From: Oceanihabitans iliipiscarium
Lineage (GTDB): Bacteria > Bacteroidota > Bacteroidia > Flavobacteriales > Flavobacteriaceae
Direction: 5' to 3'
Assembly: GCF_042686125.1 (NCBI RefSeq)
Contig: NZ_JBHUOV010000001.1
Span: forward strand, 1,426,001-1,490,000
Length of the DNA stretch: 64,000 bases
Within the stretch, counting starts at the first letter, position 1; every line of letters begins with the position of its first letter. Of this stretch, positions 38,529 through 47,230 are shown one piece after another. The translations under genes were made by a program, and so were the position numbers. The notes below the pieces were generated by a model. The model was not told where the DNA came from. It did no database searches and saw only the letters and a list, made by a program, of their open reading frames with translations.

Positions 38529-39335
38529 ATGATATTAAAAAAAATAATTTGGGTATTTAAAAGACACCCATTTTTATATATCGCACGCTTTAAATTGCTC
38601 TCTAAAAACTCTAATATTGAGGATATTAATGGTTATACCTATAACTATATAAACGACAAAAAAGACATTCCAGATTATTTTAAAGAGGTTAATGAAAGAA
38701 TCTTAAAAGATTATAAACCAACCAATGATTTTAATTTAATTAAGCATTTGAGCGCTTGGTTGCATAACGAAATTAAAGGAGGTCCAGGTTTAAGTGAACC
38801 TTCTGATACTGCACTGCAAATTATGTTATCAGGTAAAGGAGGAGTTTGTAGTGATATGGCTCAAGTTTTTAATAACTTTTGTGTTATTAATGATATTCCA
38901 GTTCGAGAATGGGGAACCACTCGAGCACCTTTCAATGTAGAATATGGAGGACATTCTTTTAATGAAGTGTATAGTTCAGAACTTAAAAAATGGATATTAG
39001 TTGATGTTTCAAATAGTATCTTATTTTATTCTAATACATCAACTCCTTTGTCTGTTATAGAACTATATCAATTATTTAGAAAAAATGAACCCATTCAATT
39101 TAAATCATTTAATGAATTAAAAACAATTGAAGATTCAAGTATTAAAAGAAATTATTTAGATCCAGACACAGTACCATTTCTAATTTGTAATTATTCTAAT
39201 AAAACCTACGATGCTTTTTTAAGATTTTCTAGGCCTTTTATTCCTGTTTTTATTATTCATTTTGTTTTATTTGTTTTCAGGAAAAGCTATCACTACCGCT
39301 TTCCTTTAGACGATTACAGAAAAATATTTAATTAA
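38529..39335 (+). CDS. Transglutaminase-like domain protein
   Basis: Protein of 268 residues with a complete transglutaminase-like catalytic triad: C107 in GKGGVCSDMAQVF, H142 in YGGHSFNEVY and D159 in WILVDVSNS. The spacings (35 and 17) fit the papain-like/transglutaminase core. No secretion signal is obvious; the C-terminus has a hydrophobic stretch (PVFIIHFVLFVF). It stands alone between glycosyltransferases and the polymerase-like gene. The role could be amide-bond formation or cleavage on the glycan or on a carrier, or a peptidase activity. No specific function is proposed. Confidence 0.75.
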   Translation: MILKKIIWVFKRHPFLYIARFKLLSKNSNIEDINGYTYNYINDKKDIPDYFKEVNERILKDYKPTNDFNLIKHLSAWLHNEIKGGPGLSEPSDTALQIMLSGKGGVCSDMAQVFNNFCVINDIPVREWGTTRAPFNVEYGGHSFNEVYSSELKKWILVDVSNSILFYSNTSTPLSVIELYQLFRKNEPIQFKSFNELKTIEDSSIKRNYLDPDTVPFLICNYSNKTYDAFLRFSRPFIPVFIIHFVLFVFRKSYHYRFPLDDYRKIFN

Positions 39336-39430
39336 TAATAAGTGTATTATTTGCTTAGTTTCTTATTTTAATCCCATAAAGTCGTATAGTTTTTTAAAAA
39401 GAACACATATAAAATTTTAGCTAAAACATA

Positions 39431-40795
39431 TTGAAAACTAATATTACATACATAAGTGCAATTGCTTTTCATTGTTTAATGGGAATGCTCATTTATTTTA
39501 ATGAGTCTATAGCAAAAGTATATTTTTTTTGTGTCTTGTTTTTTTTCGTCTATCGAATTATTATTTCACCAAATCATTTAAAAACTTTTGAAGTACTTAA
39601 AGCCTGTTCGTATTTCGTTGGCGCCGAAATATTATTTAGAATGACAAGAGGATCTATATCTTATGAGGCAGGAAAATATTTAGTAATAGGATTTGTAATA
39701 ATGGGTTTGTTTTATAAGGGTTTGTCTGGTAAAGGATACCCTTATTTTATGTATTTAATGTTCTTAATACCATCAATTTTTGTGGCGTCAACAACTTTAA
39801 GTTTTGATGCTAACTTTAGGACTAATATAGCATTTGTACTTAGTGGACCTGTTTGTTTAGGAGCTTCAGCTTTATTTTGCTATGATAAAAAAGTCACTTT
39901 TAAGCAAGTTAGTGATTTGCTTTTGTATATGGTATTACCAATCATTTCAACAACAATATATATCTTTTTCTATAACCCAAGTGTCAAAGAAGTGTTGTCT
40001 GGTACTGGGTCAAACCGTACAACTTCTGGAGGTTGGGGAGCGAATCAAGTTTCAACAATCTTAGGGTTAGGGATGTTTATTATGGCTGTGCGTTTGTTTA
40101 CTAAATCTCCAACTGTTGGATTAAAAGTTTTAAATATAGTTATTTTTTCTGCTATAACTTTCCGCGGTATAGTTACTTTTAGTAGAGGAGGTATGCTTAC
40201 TGCCATCATTACAATCCTTGCGTTTGTTGTATTTTATTATGGGAAAGTTTCATTAAAAAAGAAAAATGAAATTATAATGATTTCTATATTGTTTGCTTTT
40301 GCTTTAATGGCTACCTGGGTAATTAGTTCTAATCAAACAGATGGATATATTGATTTACGTTATGCTAATAAAGATCATTTAGGGCGAGATAAAAAGGATA
40401 TTACAACAGGTAGAGGTGAGCTGTTTAAAGATGAACTTGAAGGTTTTATAACCCATCCTTTTTTTGGAATAGGTTCTAGTAGAGCTAAAGATCAACGAAT
40501 TGAAACAGAAGGTGAAGTCGTAACTTCTCATAATGAAGTTAGTAGAACTTTAGCCGAACATGGTATGTTTGGCGTAATTATTCTTGTAATATTATTGTTT
40601 AAACCGTTTGATTTGCGTTCTAAAAATAAAAGGAATTATTACTTTTATGCTTTTCTAGCCTTTTGGTTTGCAACCATAAACCATTCCTCTATGCGTATTG
40701 CAGCTCCAGCATTTGTTTATGGTTTGGCATTATTAAATGTAACTTATGAAAAAAATCCTTTACGTAGGAAACAAATTAGAAAGCAAGAAAGTTAA
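39431..40795 (+). CDS. wzy: Wzy/O-antigen-ligase-like polymerase
   Basis: Polytopic membrane protein of 454 residues with about eleven hydrophobic segments and one large loop before the last ones. The Wzy_C/O-antigen ligase signatures are present: TFSRGGMLTAII in a membrane segment, then the loop with GIGSSRAKDQ and the conserved histidine region SHNEVSRTLAEHGMFGVI. It would polymerise repeat units at the periplasmic face or ligate the chain to an acceptor. The start is TTG at 39431. Its last 50 bases overlap the next glycosyltransferase. Confidence 0.82.
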   Translation: MKTNITYISAIAFHCLMGMLIYFNESIAKVYFFCVLFFFVYRIIISPNHLKTFEVLKACSYFVGAEILFRMTRGSISYEAGKYLVIGFVIMGLFYKGLSGKGYPYFMYLMFLIPSIFVASTTLSFDANFRTNIAFVLSGPVCLGASALFCYDKKVTFKQVSDLLLYMVLPIISTTIYIFFYNPSVKEVLSGTGSNRTTSGGWGANQVSTILGLGMFIMAVRLFTKSPTVGLKVLNIVIFSAITFRGIVTFSRGGMLTAIITILAFVVFYYGKVSLKKKNEIIMISILFAFALMATWVISSNQTDGYIDLRYANKDHLGRDKKDITTGRGELFKDELEGFITHPFFGIGSSRAKDQRIETEGEVVTSHNEVSRTLAEHGMFGVIILVILLFKPFDLRSKNKRNYYFYAFLAFWFATINHSSMRIAAPAFVYGLALLNVTYEKNPLRRKQIRKQES

Positions 40796-41756
40796 TATAT
40801 CTGCTATTCATACTTTGGGAGCTTCTTTAGAAAAAGAAGGTTTTGAAGTATATTACTCATCTTCTAAAACGAATAAGCTTGCTAGATTATTAGACATGAT
40901 TTGGTCTTGCTTAACCCTCTCAAGGAAAGTAGATTTTGTTCTAATTGATACTTACAGCACACTTAATTTCTATTATGCTTTTATTATAAGTCAGCTTTGT
41001 AGAATACTCAGGCTAAAATATATTACTATACTTCACGGAGGTAACTTACCTAATCGGTTAAAACAGAATCCAAGGCTTTCATCTCGTATTTTTAACAATG
41101 CTTATAAAAATGTTTCACCTTCATTGTATTTAGTTGATGAGTTTAAAAATCAGGGATTTATTGATGTTGTTTACATTCCTAATGCTATTGAAATCAGTAA
41201 ATATCCTTTTTTAGAGAAAGAGTATAGTTCAGCTAAATTGCTTTGGGTGAGATCGTTTTCGGAAATTTATAATCCTAGTCTAGCAATCCATATTTTTAAA
41301 GAATTAAAAGATCAAGACATTAAAACAAAGCTTTGTATGGTTGGGCCTGATAGTGATGGATCAGTAGAAAAGATTAAACAGTTGGCAAATGATTTTAACT
41401 TAGAGGTTACTTTTACAGGGAAATTAACAAAAGAAGCTTGGATTGATCTATCAAAAGAGTTTAACATTTTTTTGAATACAACCAATTTTGATAACATGCC
41501 AGTAAGTGTTATTGAGGCAATGGCCTTAGGTTTATGTGTTGTCTCAACTAATGTTGGAGGTTTACCTTACTTAATTAATAATAATGAAGATGGTTTGTTG
41601 GTGCCACCAAATGATAAGACAAGTTTTGTTGATAGTATAAAAAAAGTTATAGATAATCCATCTGCAATTAAAGCAATGACCACAAAGGCTAGAAAAAAAG
41701 TTGAAGCTTATGATTGGCAAATCGTGAGGCTTAAGTGGCATGAAGTACTTCGGTAA
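40746..41756 (+). CDS. GT4-type glycosyltransferase
   Basis: GT-B fold glycosyltransferase of 336 residues. It starts MKKILYVGNKLESKKV at an ATG 50 bases inside the upstream wzy-like gene, an unusually long overlap. The donor domain has KLLWVRSFSEIYNPSLAIH, CMVGPDSDG and, in place of the first Glu of EX7E, an Asp (DNMPVSVIE), then CVVSTNVGGLPYLI. It is the ninth GT4 enzyme, just before the priming transferase. Confidence 0.84.
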   Translation: MKKILYVGNKLESKKVNISAIHTLGASLEKEGFEVYYSSSKTNKLARLLDMIWSCLTLSRKVDFVLIDTYSTLNFYYAFIISQLCRILRLKYITILHGGNLPNRLKQNPRLSSRIFNNAYKNVSPSLYLVDEFKNQGFIDVVYIPNAIEISKYPFLEKEYSSAKLLWVRSFSEIYNPSLAIHIFKELKDQDIKTKLCMVGPDSDGSVEKIKQLANDFNLEVTFTGKLTKEAWIDLSKEFNIFLNTTNFDNMPVSVIEAMALGLCVVSTNVGGLPYLINNNEDGLLVPPNDKTSFVDSIKKVIDNPSAIKAMTTKARKKVEAYDWQIVRLKWHEVLR

Positions 41757-41760
41757 TTAC

Positions 41761-41790
41761 TTGTATTTTTCCCTTATCTTATTATCTTTA
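41761..41790 (+). promoter_or_regulatory. Putative Bacteroidota-type promoter for the priming transferase
   Basis: TTG at 41761-41763, then exactly 19 bases, then TATCTTTA at 41783-41790. This is one mismatch from the Bacteroidota -7 consensus TAnnTTTG, with a -33 element at the usual distance. The ATG at 41812 is 22 bases further on. It would let the priming enzyme be expressed apart from the long upstream cluster. Match by eye only. Confidence 0.4.
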
Positions 41791-41811
41791 CCTTAACATT
41801 TCTTTAACTAT

Positions 41812-43206
41812 ATGGCTAGGAAGCAAGATATTCACTTTAATATTTCTGAAAGAAAAATTCTACTTAGAATTTTAGATTTATTATTTATAATGTTATCTCT
41901 TTATGGGTTGAGTGAACTTTTTGAATTTGATTACTTTACAATTACAAAAGAAAATTGGACTTGGGTTTTAGTATTGGCATTATATATAACCATTTTTGGA
42001 ACTGTTTTTGAACTTTATGACCTGCAAAAAGCCAGTAAAACAGAATCTGTACTTGCCAATATAGTGCTTACTGCTTCTGTAACCGTTTTATTTTATCTGC
42101 TAACACCATTTTTCACCCCTTTCTTACCAGAGAATAGGCTGCAAATATTTTTCTTCTACTTAGCTATAATTGTAGCATTAATAGTGTGGAGGCTTGCCTA
42201 TATAAATTTTATAACCTCTCCGCGATTTTATAAAAAAGTGCTTATAGTTGGAGAAATATCTAATATTCAGCCTATTATGGATGCTTTTAAAGACTCAGAT
42301 CCAAACTATAAGATTTTAGGTTTTATTAACTGCGAAGCTCAAAGTGGACATCCTGTTAAAATTAAAGGCATTGAAGAGTTTCAGCCAAATCAAATACATG
42401 ATATAATATTTAATGAAAGGATTTCGGAAATTGTTGTTGCAAGCTATAATTCTGAAACGATAACTCCAGAAATTTATCACGATTTAATTACGCTCTTAGA
42501 ACGAGGGTTTCCTATTAAAGAATATACTCAGGTTTATGAAGACATGACGCATCGAGTTCCTGTTCAATTTGTAGGAAAAGATTTCTATAAATACTTCCCT
42601 TTTAGTCGAAGTAATCAAAATAAGTTGTACCTATTTTTTCATCGATTTTCTGATTTAGTTTTTTCACTCATAGGTATAGTTTTAGGAATTTTGCTATTAC
42701 CTTTTATTCTTTTAGGAAACCTAATTGCTAATAGAGGTCCTTTGTTCTATATGCAAGAGCGTGTGGGTAAAAATGGAGCTGTTTTTAATATCATTAAGTT
42801 TAGAACGATGATAAAAGACGCTGAGAAAAATGGAGCGGTTTGGGCATCGAAAAATGATATTAGAGTGACTTTTTTTGGCAAATTTTTGAGACGTTCAAGA
42901 TTAGATGAAATACCACAATTTATTAATATTCTCAGAGGAGATATGAGTTTAATTGGACCTAGACCTGAGCGTCCTTATTTTGTAAAGGAACTTTCTCAAG
43001 TTATTCCTTTTTACGAAACCAGACATATTGTTAAACCTGGATTAACTGGTTGGGCTCAAGTAAAAGTAAGATATGGATCTACTGTTGATGATAGCTTATT
43101 AAAGCTTCAATACGACTTATATTATATAAAACATAGAAGCTTTTTTCTTGATGCTAATATTATTATCAAAACCTTAAGTACTATGGTTTTCTTTAGAGGT
43201 CAGTAA
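41812..43206 (+). CDS. Undecaprenyl-phosphate sugar phosphotransferase (WbaP/WcaJ-like)
   Basis: Priming enzyme that moves a sugar-1-phosphate from a UDP-sugar to undecaprenyl phosphate, the first step of repeat-unit assembly. It has 464 residues: four to five N-terminal membrane segments, a soluble Rossmann-like part (VLIVGEISNIQPIMDAF) and a C-terminal catalytic domain. That domain includes MQERVGKNGAVFNIIKFRTM, RLDEIPQFINILRGDMSLIG, PRPERPYF and KPGLTGWAQV. Its last 14 bases overlap the convergent gene on the other strand. It is the last gene of the polysaccharide cluster. Confidence 0.9.
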   Translation: MARKQDIHFNISERKILLRILDLLFIMLSLYGLSELFEFDYFTITKENWTWVLVLALYITIFGTVFELYDLQKASKTESVLANIVLTASVTVLFYLLTPFFTPFLPENRLQIFFFYLAIIVALIVWRLAYINFITSPRFYKKVLIVGEISNIQPIMDAFKDSDPNYKILGFINCEAQSGHPVKIKGIEEFQPNQIHDIIFNERISEIVVASYNSETITPEIYHDLITLLERGFPIKEYTQVYEDMTHRVPVQFVGKDFYKYFPFSRSNQNKLYLFFHRFSDLVFSLIGIVLGILLLPFILLGNLIANRGPLFYMQERVGKNGAVFNIIKFRTMIKDAEKNGAVWASKNDIRVTFFGKFLRRSRLDEIPQFINILRGDMSLIGPRPERPYFVKELSQVIPFYETRHIVKPGLTGWAQVKVRYGSTVDDSLLKLQYDLYYIKHRSFFLDANIIIKTLSTMVFFRGQ

Positions 43207-44371
43207 TTCTTGTTTGAAAATATTTCACTAAATACAAATATCTTACACCTAGTGCTATAAGTAATGGTGTTAATGCTAATGCAAATTTTTGCACACCTAA
43301 AACCCAGTGAAATAAGAGTAAACATAGTAGTATAATTAATAACTTTAGATATTTAATAAACCATGTTTTAGGCGTCTTCTTTAAGACTTGATTGGCTAGA
43401 ACAATATTTAAGGCAAAAGCCCAAAGCAGGTTATAATTATAAGCTGTAGCTGTATGATCTGTAGCAAACCAAAGCAATAAAATAAATAACCCTATCATTC
43501 CAGTAATTACAAAAATTATAAAGTCTAACCATTTACTTTGTGACTGATTTTTATAGTTTTTATAAGTCATCCAAAGTATTAAAGCACTAAGGATACTTAA
43601 GAAGAAAAAGGGGCTAGTTAGAAAATTATGTTTAACCAATGTTTCTCTTTTGATATAGATGTCCTTCGATTGTATTATCAATTTTTCACCTGTTGAATTT
43701 AGTGTCGCTATTTCAAAAAATTGATAAATATATTCTGGTAAAAACATGTGTTCATAAGCTGTCGCTACTTTATCTATAACCGAACCAAGAGCAATATCAA
43801 TACCTACACTTCCCCAGGAATTCCAAAATAAATTATGCTGTATTAAATCTCTAAACGTGTTTTTGCCGAGTGCCTTTGGTGTATGAAAAACAATGTTCTT
43901 ATTCGAAATCTCTTCTGAAACATCTCTTATTTTAGTCGCGCAATTGTCATAAAAAAAATCGTATAAATAGTCTTTGTTTTCAGGTAGAGAATTATTTATA
44001 AGATAGCGATGCATGTCTTGTTTTTCTTGAGTTGTAAGATTTAAAACCTGCTCTTTTATAGTTCTATTTTGATCTTTATAAAAATTAATCACATGATAAT
44101 AATCGCTAAATCCTTGTGAATATAATAGTTTTCCGCGTGCAAAATTAAGATAGAAATTAGGGTCGTTAAATGGAAACCTTCCATAGTCGTAAACGACATC
44201 ATTATAAGGTGTTTTGACTCGAATTCCATTATGACCAAAAGCATCATTAAGTGAAGTGCCTGGACCAATAGTGAGTATGCTAATTTGAGTGGATTCGTAG
44301 GTGTTAGAATCTTGTGCATGAAGAAATACAGCGCAAAAAAAGAATAAAACAAAACTGAGTTTCTTCATCAT
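43193..44371 (-). CDS. DUF4105 / Lnb N-terminal-domain membrane protein
   Basis: Protein of 392 residues with an N-terminal signal (MMKKLSFVLFFFCAVFLHAQ), a periplasmic DUF4105 domain and about five C-terminal membrane segments. The domain has the conserved GHNGIRV histidine and FYDNCATKIRD cysteine regions. This architecture is that of the family annotated as Lnb, for which a lipoprotein N-acyltransferase role has been reported in Bacteroides; I transfer that only by family resemblance. It converges with the priming transferase gene and overlaps it by 14 bases. Confidence 0.78.
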   Translation of the reverse strand: MMKKLSFVLFFFCAVFLHAQDSNTYESTQISILTIGPGTSLNDAFGHNGIRVKTPYNDVVYDYGRFPFNDPNFYLNFARGKLLYSQGFSDYYHVINFYKDQNRTIKEQVLNLTTQEKQDMHRYLINNSLPENKDYLYDFFYDNCATKIRDVSEEISNKNIVFHTPKALGKNTFRDLIQHNLFWNSWGSVGIDIALGSVIDKVATAYEHMFLPEYIYQFFEIATLNSTGEKLIIQSKDIYIKRETLVKHNFLTSPFFFLSILSALILWMTYKNYKNQSQSKWLDFIIFVITGMIGLFILLLWFATDHTATAYNYNLLWAFALNIVLANQVLKKTPKTWFIKYLKLLIILLCLLLFHWVLGVQKFALALTPLLIALGVRYLYLVKYFQTRITDL

Positions 44372-44383
44372 TTTTTATGTAAA

Positions 44384-45493
44384 CTACCTAAAGATACTAA
44401 AATCTAGTTTTAAGGAAAAGACATTAGAGTATAAGGCTACACTTTGATCACCAATATCTGTGAACGCATAATCGACTTGTATACCACTATATTTAAAACC
44501 AACACCAATACTAGGTTGAAACCCAATTTTTTCGCTATTATCTATTTGTAATTCATTTTGAAAATTACCTACACCTCCTCTTAAATAAATCATATCAATA
44601 TAACCAACTTCAAATCCAAAAGCTGGATTAATACTAGCAATAGATGTCGAAATAATATCATTATTTTGTTCAAACCTTATGTTAAGGTCAAGCTCTGTAA
44701 GTATCGAAAAATCATGACGATAGATGAATTTTTTGGCAACACCAAATTGGAGTTTTGGTATAGTGAGTTCTGTGCTTTCTGGTAATTCTTGATTTTGGTT
44801 TTCTACGGCATTTTGTACAGTAGCAAATTCATCCTTATCAATAGCCCAAGCATTAAAAGTGGTTGTAATATCTCTAGCCATTAAACCAATTTTCCATTCG
44901 TTTCTTGTTTCAAATTGTATAGCTGCATCTAGACCAAATCCCCAAGAACTCGCAAATTTTCCTATAACACGTCTAATAACTTTGGCATTTATTCCATAGT
45001 TAAAACCTGGAATTGGTAATTTTCTGGCATAAGAGAAAGTTACGCCATAATCTGCCGTAGAAAATAAACTAATTCTATCATAGTTAATATTGCCTTCAGC
45101 ATCAATTAACTGAGTTGTATTTAAAATGTCATCAACAGCAAAACGAATTAAAGAAATTCCAACAGCACTTCTGTTGTCTAATGGCATTGCAAAAGCTAAA
45201 TAATCATAATTAGCAATATTCGCAAAATAACTGGAATGCATTAAAGCTAATTGATTATCCTCAAGATTGACTAATCCAGCAGGATTCCAATAACCAGAAT
45301 TTACATCATTTGAATAAGCTGTTACAGCATTAGCCATACCTAGAGCAGCAGCATCTACACCAATATTCATAAACTCATTGGAGTATTTTCTAAGTGTTTG
45401 CGCAGAAACGGTTATAGAAATAGTTAATAGGACTATTGTTAGTATTCTCTTCAAGTACAATTTTTTTACAAATATGCCATTATTTTTCAACAT
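44384..45493 (-). CDS. PorV/PorQ-family outer-membrane protein (type IX secretion related)
   Basis: Predicted outer-membrane beta-barrel of 369 residues. After a signal peptide (LKRILTIVLLTISITVSAQ) comes the PorV/PorQ-like start FMNIGVDAAALGMANAVTAY and NSGYWNPAGL, then alternating beta strands to a C-terminal aromatic residue (KLDFSIFR). The frame is open to 45583, but that would overlap the divergent pssA gene. ATG 45493 is preferred, and a TTG just before the signal peptide is also possible. The family includes shuttle and accessory proteins of type IX secretion; the specific role is not known. Confidence 0.78.
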   Translation of the reverse strand: MLKNNGIFVKKLYLKRILTIVLLTISITVSAQTLRKYSNEFMNIGVDAAALGMANAVTAYSNDVNSGYWNPAGLVNLEDNQLALMHSSYFANIANYDYLAFAMPLDNRSAVGISLIRFAVDDILNTTQLIDAEGNINYDRISLFSTADYGVTFSYARKLPIPGFNYGINAKVIRRVIGKFASSWGFGLDAAIQFETRNEWKIGLMARDITTTFNAWAIDKDEFATVQNAVENQNQELPESTELTIPKLQFGVAKKFIYRHDFSILTELDLNIRFEQNNDIISTSIASINPAFGFEVGYIDMIYLRGGVGNFQNELQIDNSEKIGFQPSIGVGFKYSGIQVDYAFTDIGDQSVALYSNVFSLKLDFSIFR

Positions 45494-45577
45494 ATTAAAC
45501 TTGAAAAACCAATAGATATTGTTTGTTTCTTGTTTTAGACGAAAATAGTTTGTTATTTTTACAGTATAAACTAAAAT

Positions 45578-46327
45578 ATGCAACTAAAAAACTACATTCC
45601 AAATCTAATTACCTTGTTGAACTTATTCTGTGGAAGTTTTGCTGCTATTTTAGCGGTTAACAATTTGTTTGTTGCCGCAACTGCTTTTGTGTTTCTTGGT
45701 ATTTTCTTCGATTTTTTTGATGGATTCTTTGCAAGAAAACTAAACGTTCAAAGTGCATTAGGTGTACAGTTAGATTCTTTGGCAGATATGGTAACTAGTG
45801 GATTAGTTCCAGGAATAATTATGTTTAAGTTGCTTTCTTTAGCTTCTGAAGGACCAAGTCTAAAATTTGCATCTTGGAGTACTTTTATGCAATGGGAAGA
45901 TTTTGAAATTGTACCTCTAGCATTATTAGGTTTATGTATCACTTTAGCATCTGCGTATAGGTTAGCAAAATTTAATATAGATGAAGATCAGCAAAGTTAT
46001 TTTAAAGGGTTGCCAACACCTGCAAATACCTTACTCATTATATCTTTGCCATTGATTTTAGAATTTCAAAATAGTGATGCCATGAATGCCATTATTTTAA
46101 ATACATGGTTTTTGTTGGCAATCACATTTCTAAGTTGTTTTTTGTTGAATAGTAACATAAAGCTATTTGCTTTAAAATTTAAAAATTGGAGTTTTAAGGA
46201 CAATGCAATGCGATATATCTTCATTGTTTTATGCTTGGTATTATTGATTGTTTTGCAGTTTGCAGGAATTCCTTTAATTATTTTGTTATACATTCTTCTT
46301 TCTTTAATTTCTAAAGAATCCTTATAA
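45578..46327 (+). CDS. pssA: CDP-diacylglycerol-serine O-phosphatidyltransferase
   Basis: Membrane enzyme making phosphatidylserine, precursor of phosphatidylethanolamine, from CDP-diacylglycerol and serine. The CDP-alcohol phosphotransferase signature is complete: DFFDGFFAR, then eight residues to G, then VQLDSLAD with both later Asp residues. It has 249 residues and about seven membrane segments. It is transcribed divergently from the PorV-like gene. A TTG (45530-45532) and TATTTTTA (45554-45561), 21 bases apart, could be its promoter, but the match is weak. Confidence 0.92.
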   Translation: MQLKNYIPNLITLLNLFCGSFAAILAVNNLFVAATAFVFLGIFFDFFDGFFARKLNVQSALGVQLDSLADMVTSGLVPGIIMFKLLSLASEGPSLKFASWSTFMQWEDFEIVPLALLGLCITLASAYRLAKFNIDEDQQSYFKGLPTPANTLLIISLPLILEFQNSDAMNAIILNTWFLLAITFLSCFLLNSNIKLFALKFKNWSFKDNAMRYIFIVLCLVLLIVLQFAGIPLIILLYILLSLISKESL

Positions 46328-46342
46328 ACTAAAATGATATAA

Positions 46343-47230
46343 ATGGCATCAGGTTTTTTTGCATTATTAGATGATATAGCAGCCTTAATGGATGATGTTG
46401 TTGTGATGAGTAAAATCAGCACAAAAAAAACAGCTGGAATTTTAGGGGATGATTTGGCAGTTAATGCAGAGAAAGCGACTGGTTTTGTGTCTTCAAGAGA
46501 ATTACCTGTATTGTGGGCAATTACTAAAGGTTCTGCGTTAAATAAGCTAATTATTTTACCTATTGCTTTTTTACTTAGTGCTTTTGCGCCTTGGGCCATT
46601 ACATTGGCTCTAATTTTAGGAGGTGTATATTTAGCTTTTGAAGGTGTAGAAAAAATTTATGAGTTTATTATACCTCATAAACACCATCAAACGGATAGTA
46701 ATGTAGAAAATATTTCTATCGAAGAACAAAAAAAGGCAGAGCAAAAGAAGATTAAATCAGCCATTTTTACTGACTTTATTTTGTCTGTTGAGATTGTAAT
46801 TATTGCTTTAGGAACTGTTTTAGGAAAGCCAATTCTATTTCAAATTTTAGTGGTTACTATTGTTGCTATTATTGCTACAATTGGTGTGTATGGTATTGTT
46901 GCTCTTATTGTTAGAATGGATGATTTGGGTTATAAATTGGTAAGTTTGAGCACTAAGGAAAAAAGTGTTTCTAAGTTCATTGGAAATTTTTTAATTAGAG
47001 CTCTGCCTATCGTTATTAAGAGTTTGTCTGTAATTGGAACAATTGCCTTAATTTTAGTTGCTGGAGGAATATTCGTCCATAACATTGAATTTTTTCATCA
47101 CATTTTAGAGAACCTTCCGAGTTTTATTAAAGATTTTATAATTGGTCTTTTGGTTGGTTTTGCGGCTTTTTTAGTAGTGAAAGCTTTTAAAATGATATGG
47201 CCAAAAAATACGAAAAAAGAGTCCGTTTAA
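46343..47230 (+). CDS. DUF808 family membrane protein (YedI-like)
   Basis: Inner-membrane protein of 295 residues recognised by the DUF808 start MASGFFALLDDIAALMDD and VVVMSKISTKKTAGILGDDLAVNAEKATGF (shown in two parts in the family signature). It has about six to seven hydrophobic segments and a histidine-rich loop (IPHKHHQ). The function of the family is not known. It lies 15 bases after pssA and converges on lptB: the two stop codons overlap by 2 bases (47228-47229). Confidence 0.88.
   Translation: MASGFFALLDDIAALMDDVVVMSKISTKKTAGILGDDLAVNAEKATGFVSSRELPVLWAITKGSALNKLIILPIAFLLSAFAPWAITLALILGGVYLAFEGVEKIYEFIIPHKHHQTDSNVENISIEEQKKAEQKKIKSAIFTDFILSVEIVIIALGTVLGKPILFQILVVTIVAIIATIGVYGIVALIVRMDDLGYKLVSLSTKEKSVSKFIGNFLIRALPIVIKSLSVIGTIALILVAGGIFVHNIEFFHHILENLPSFIKDFIIGLLVGFAAFLVVKAFKMIWPKNTKKESV

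Noticed and set aside
44089..44352. Second minus-strand frame overlapping the DUF4105 gene
   Set aside because: Fully inside a better-supported gene in another frame.
45494..45583. Upstream extension of the PorV-like gene
   Set aside because: It would overlap the divergent pssA start and put 30 residues ahead of the signal peptide.
46066..46599. Long minus-strand reading frame (177 codons) opposite pssA and the DUF808 gene
   Set aside because: It is antisense to two well-supported membrane proteins, spans their junction, and its translation shows no domain or signal.
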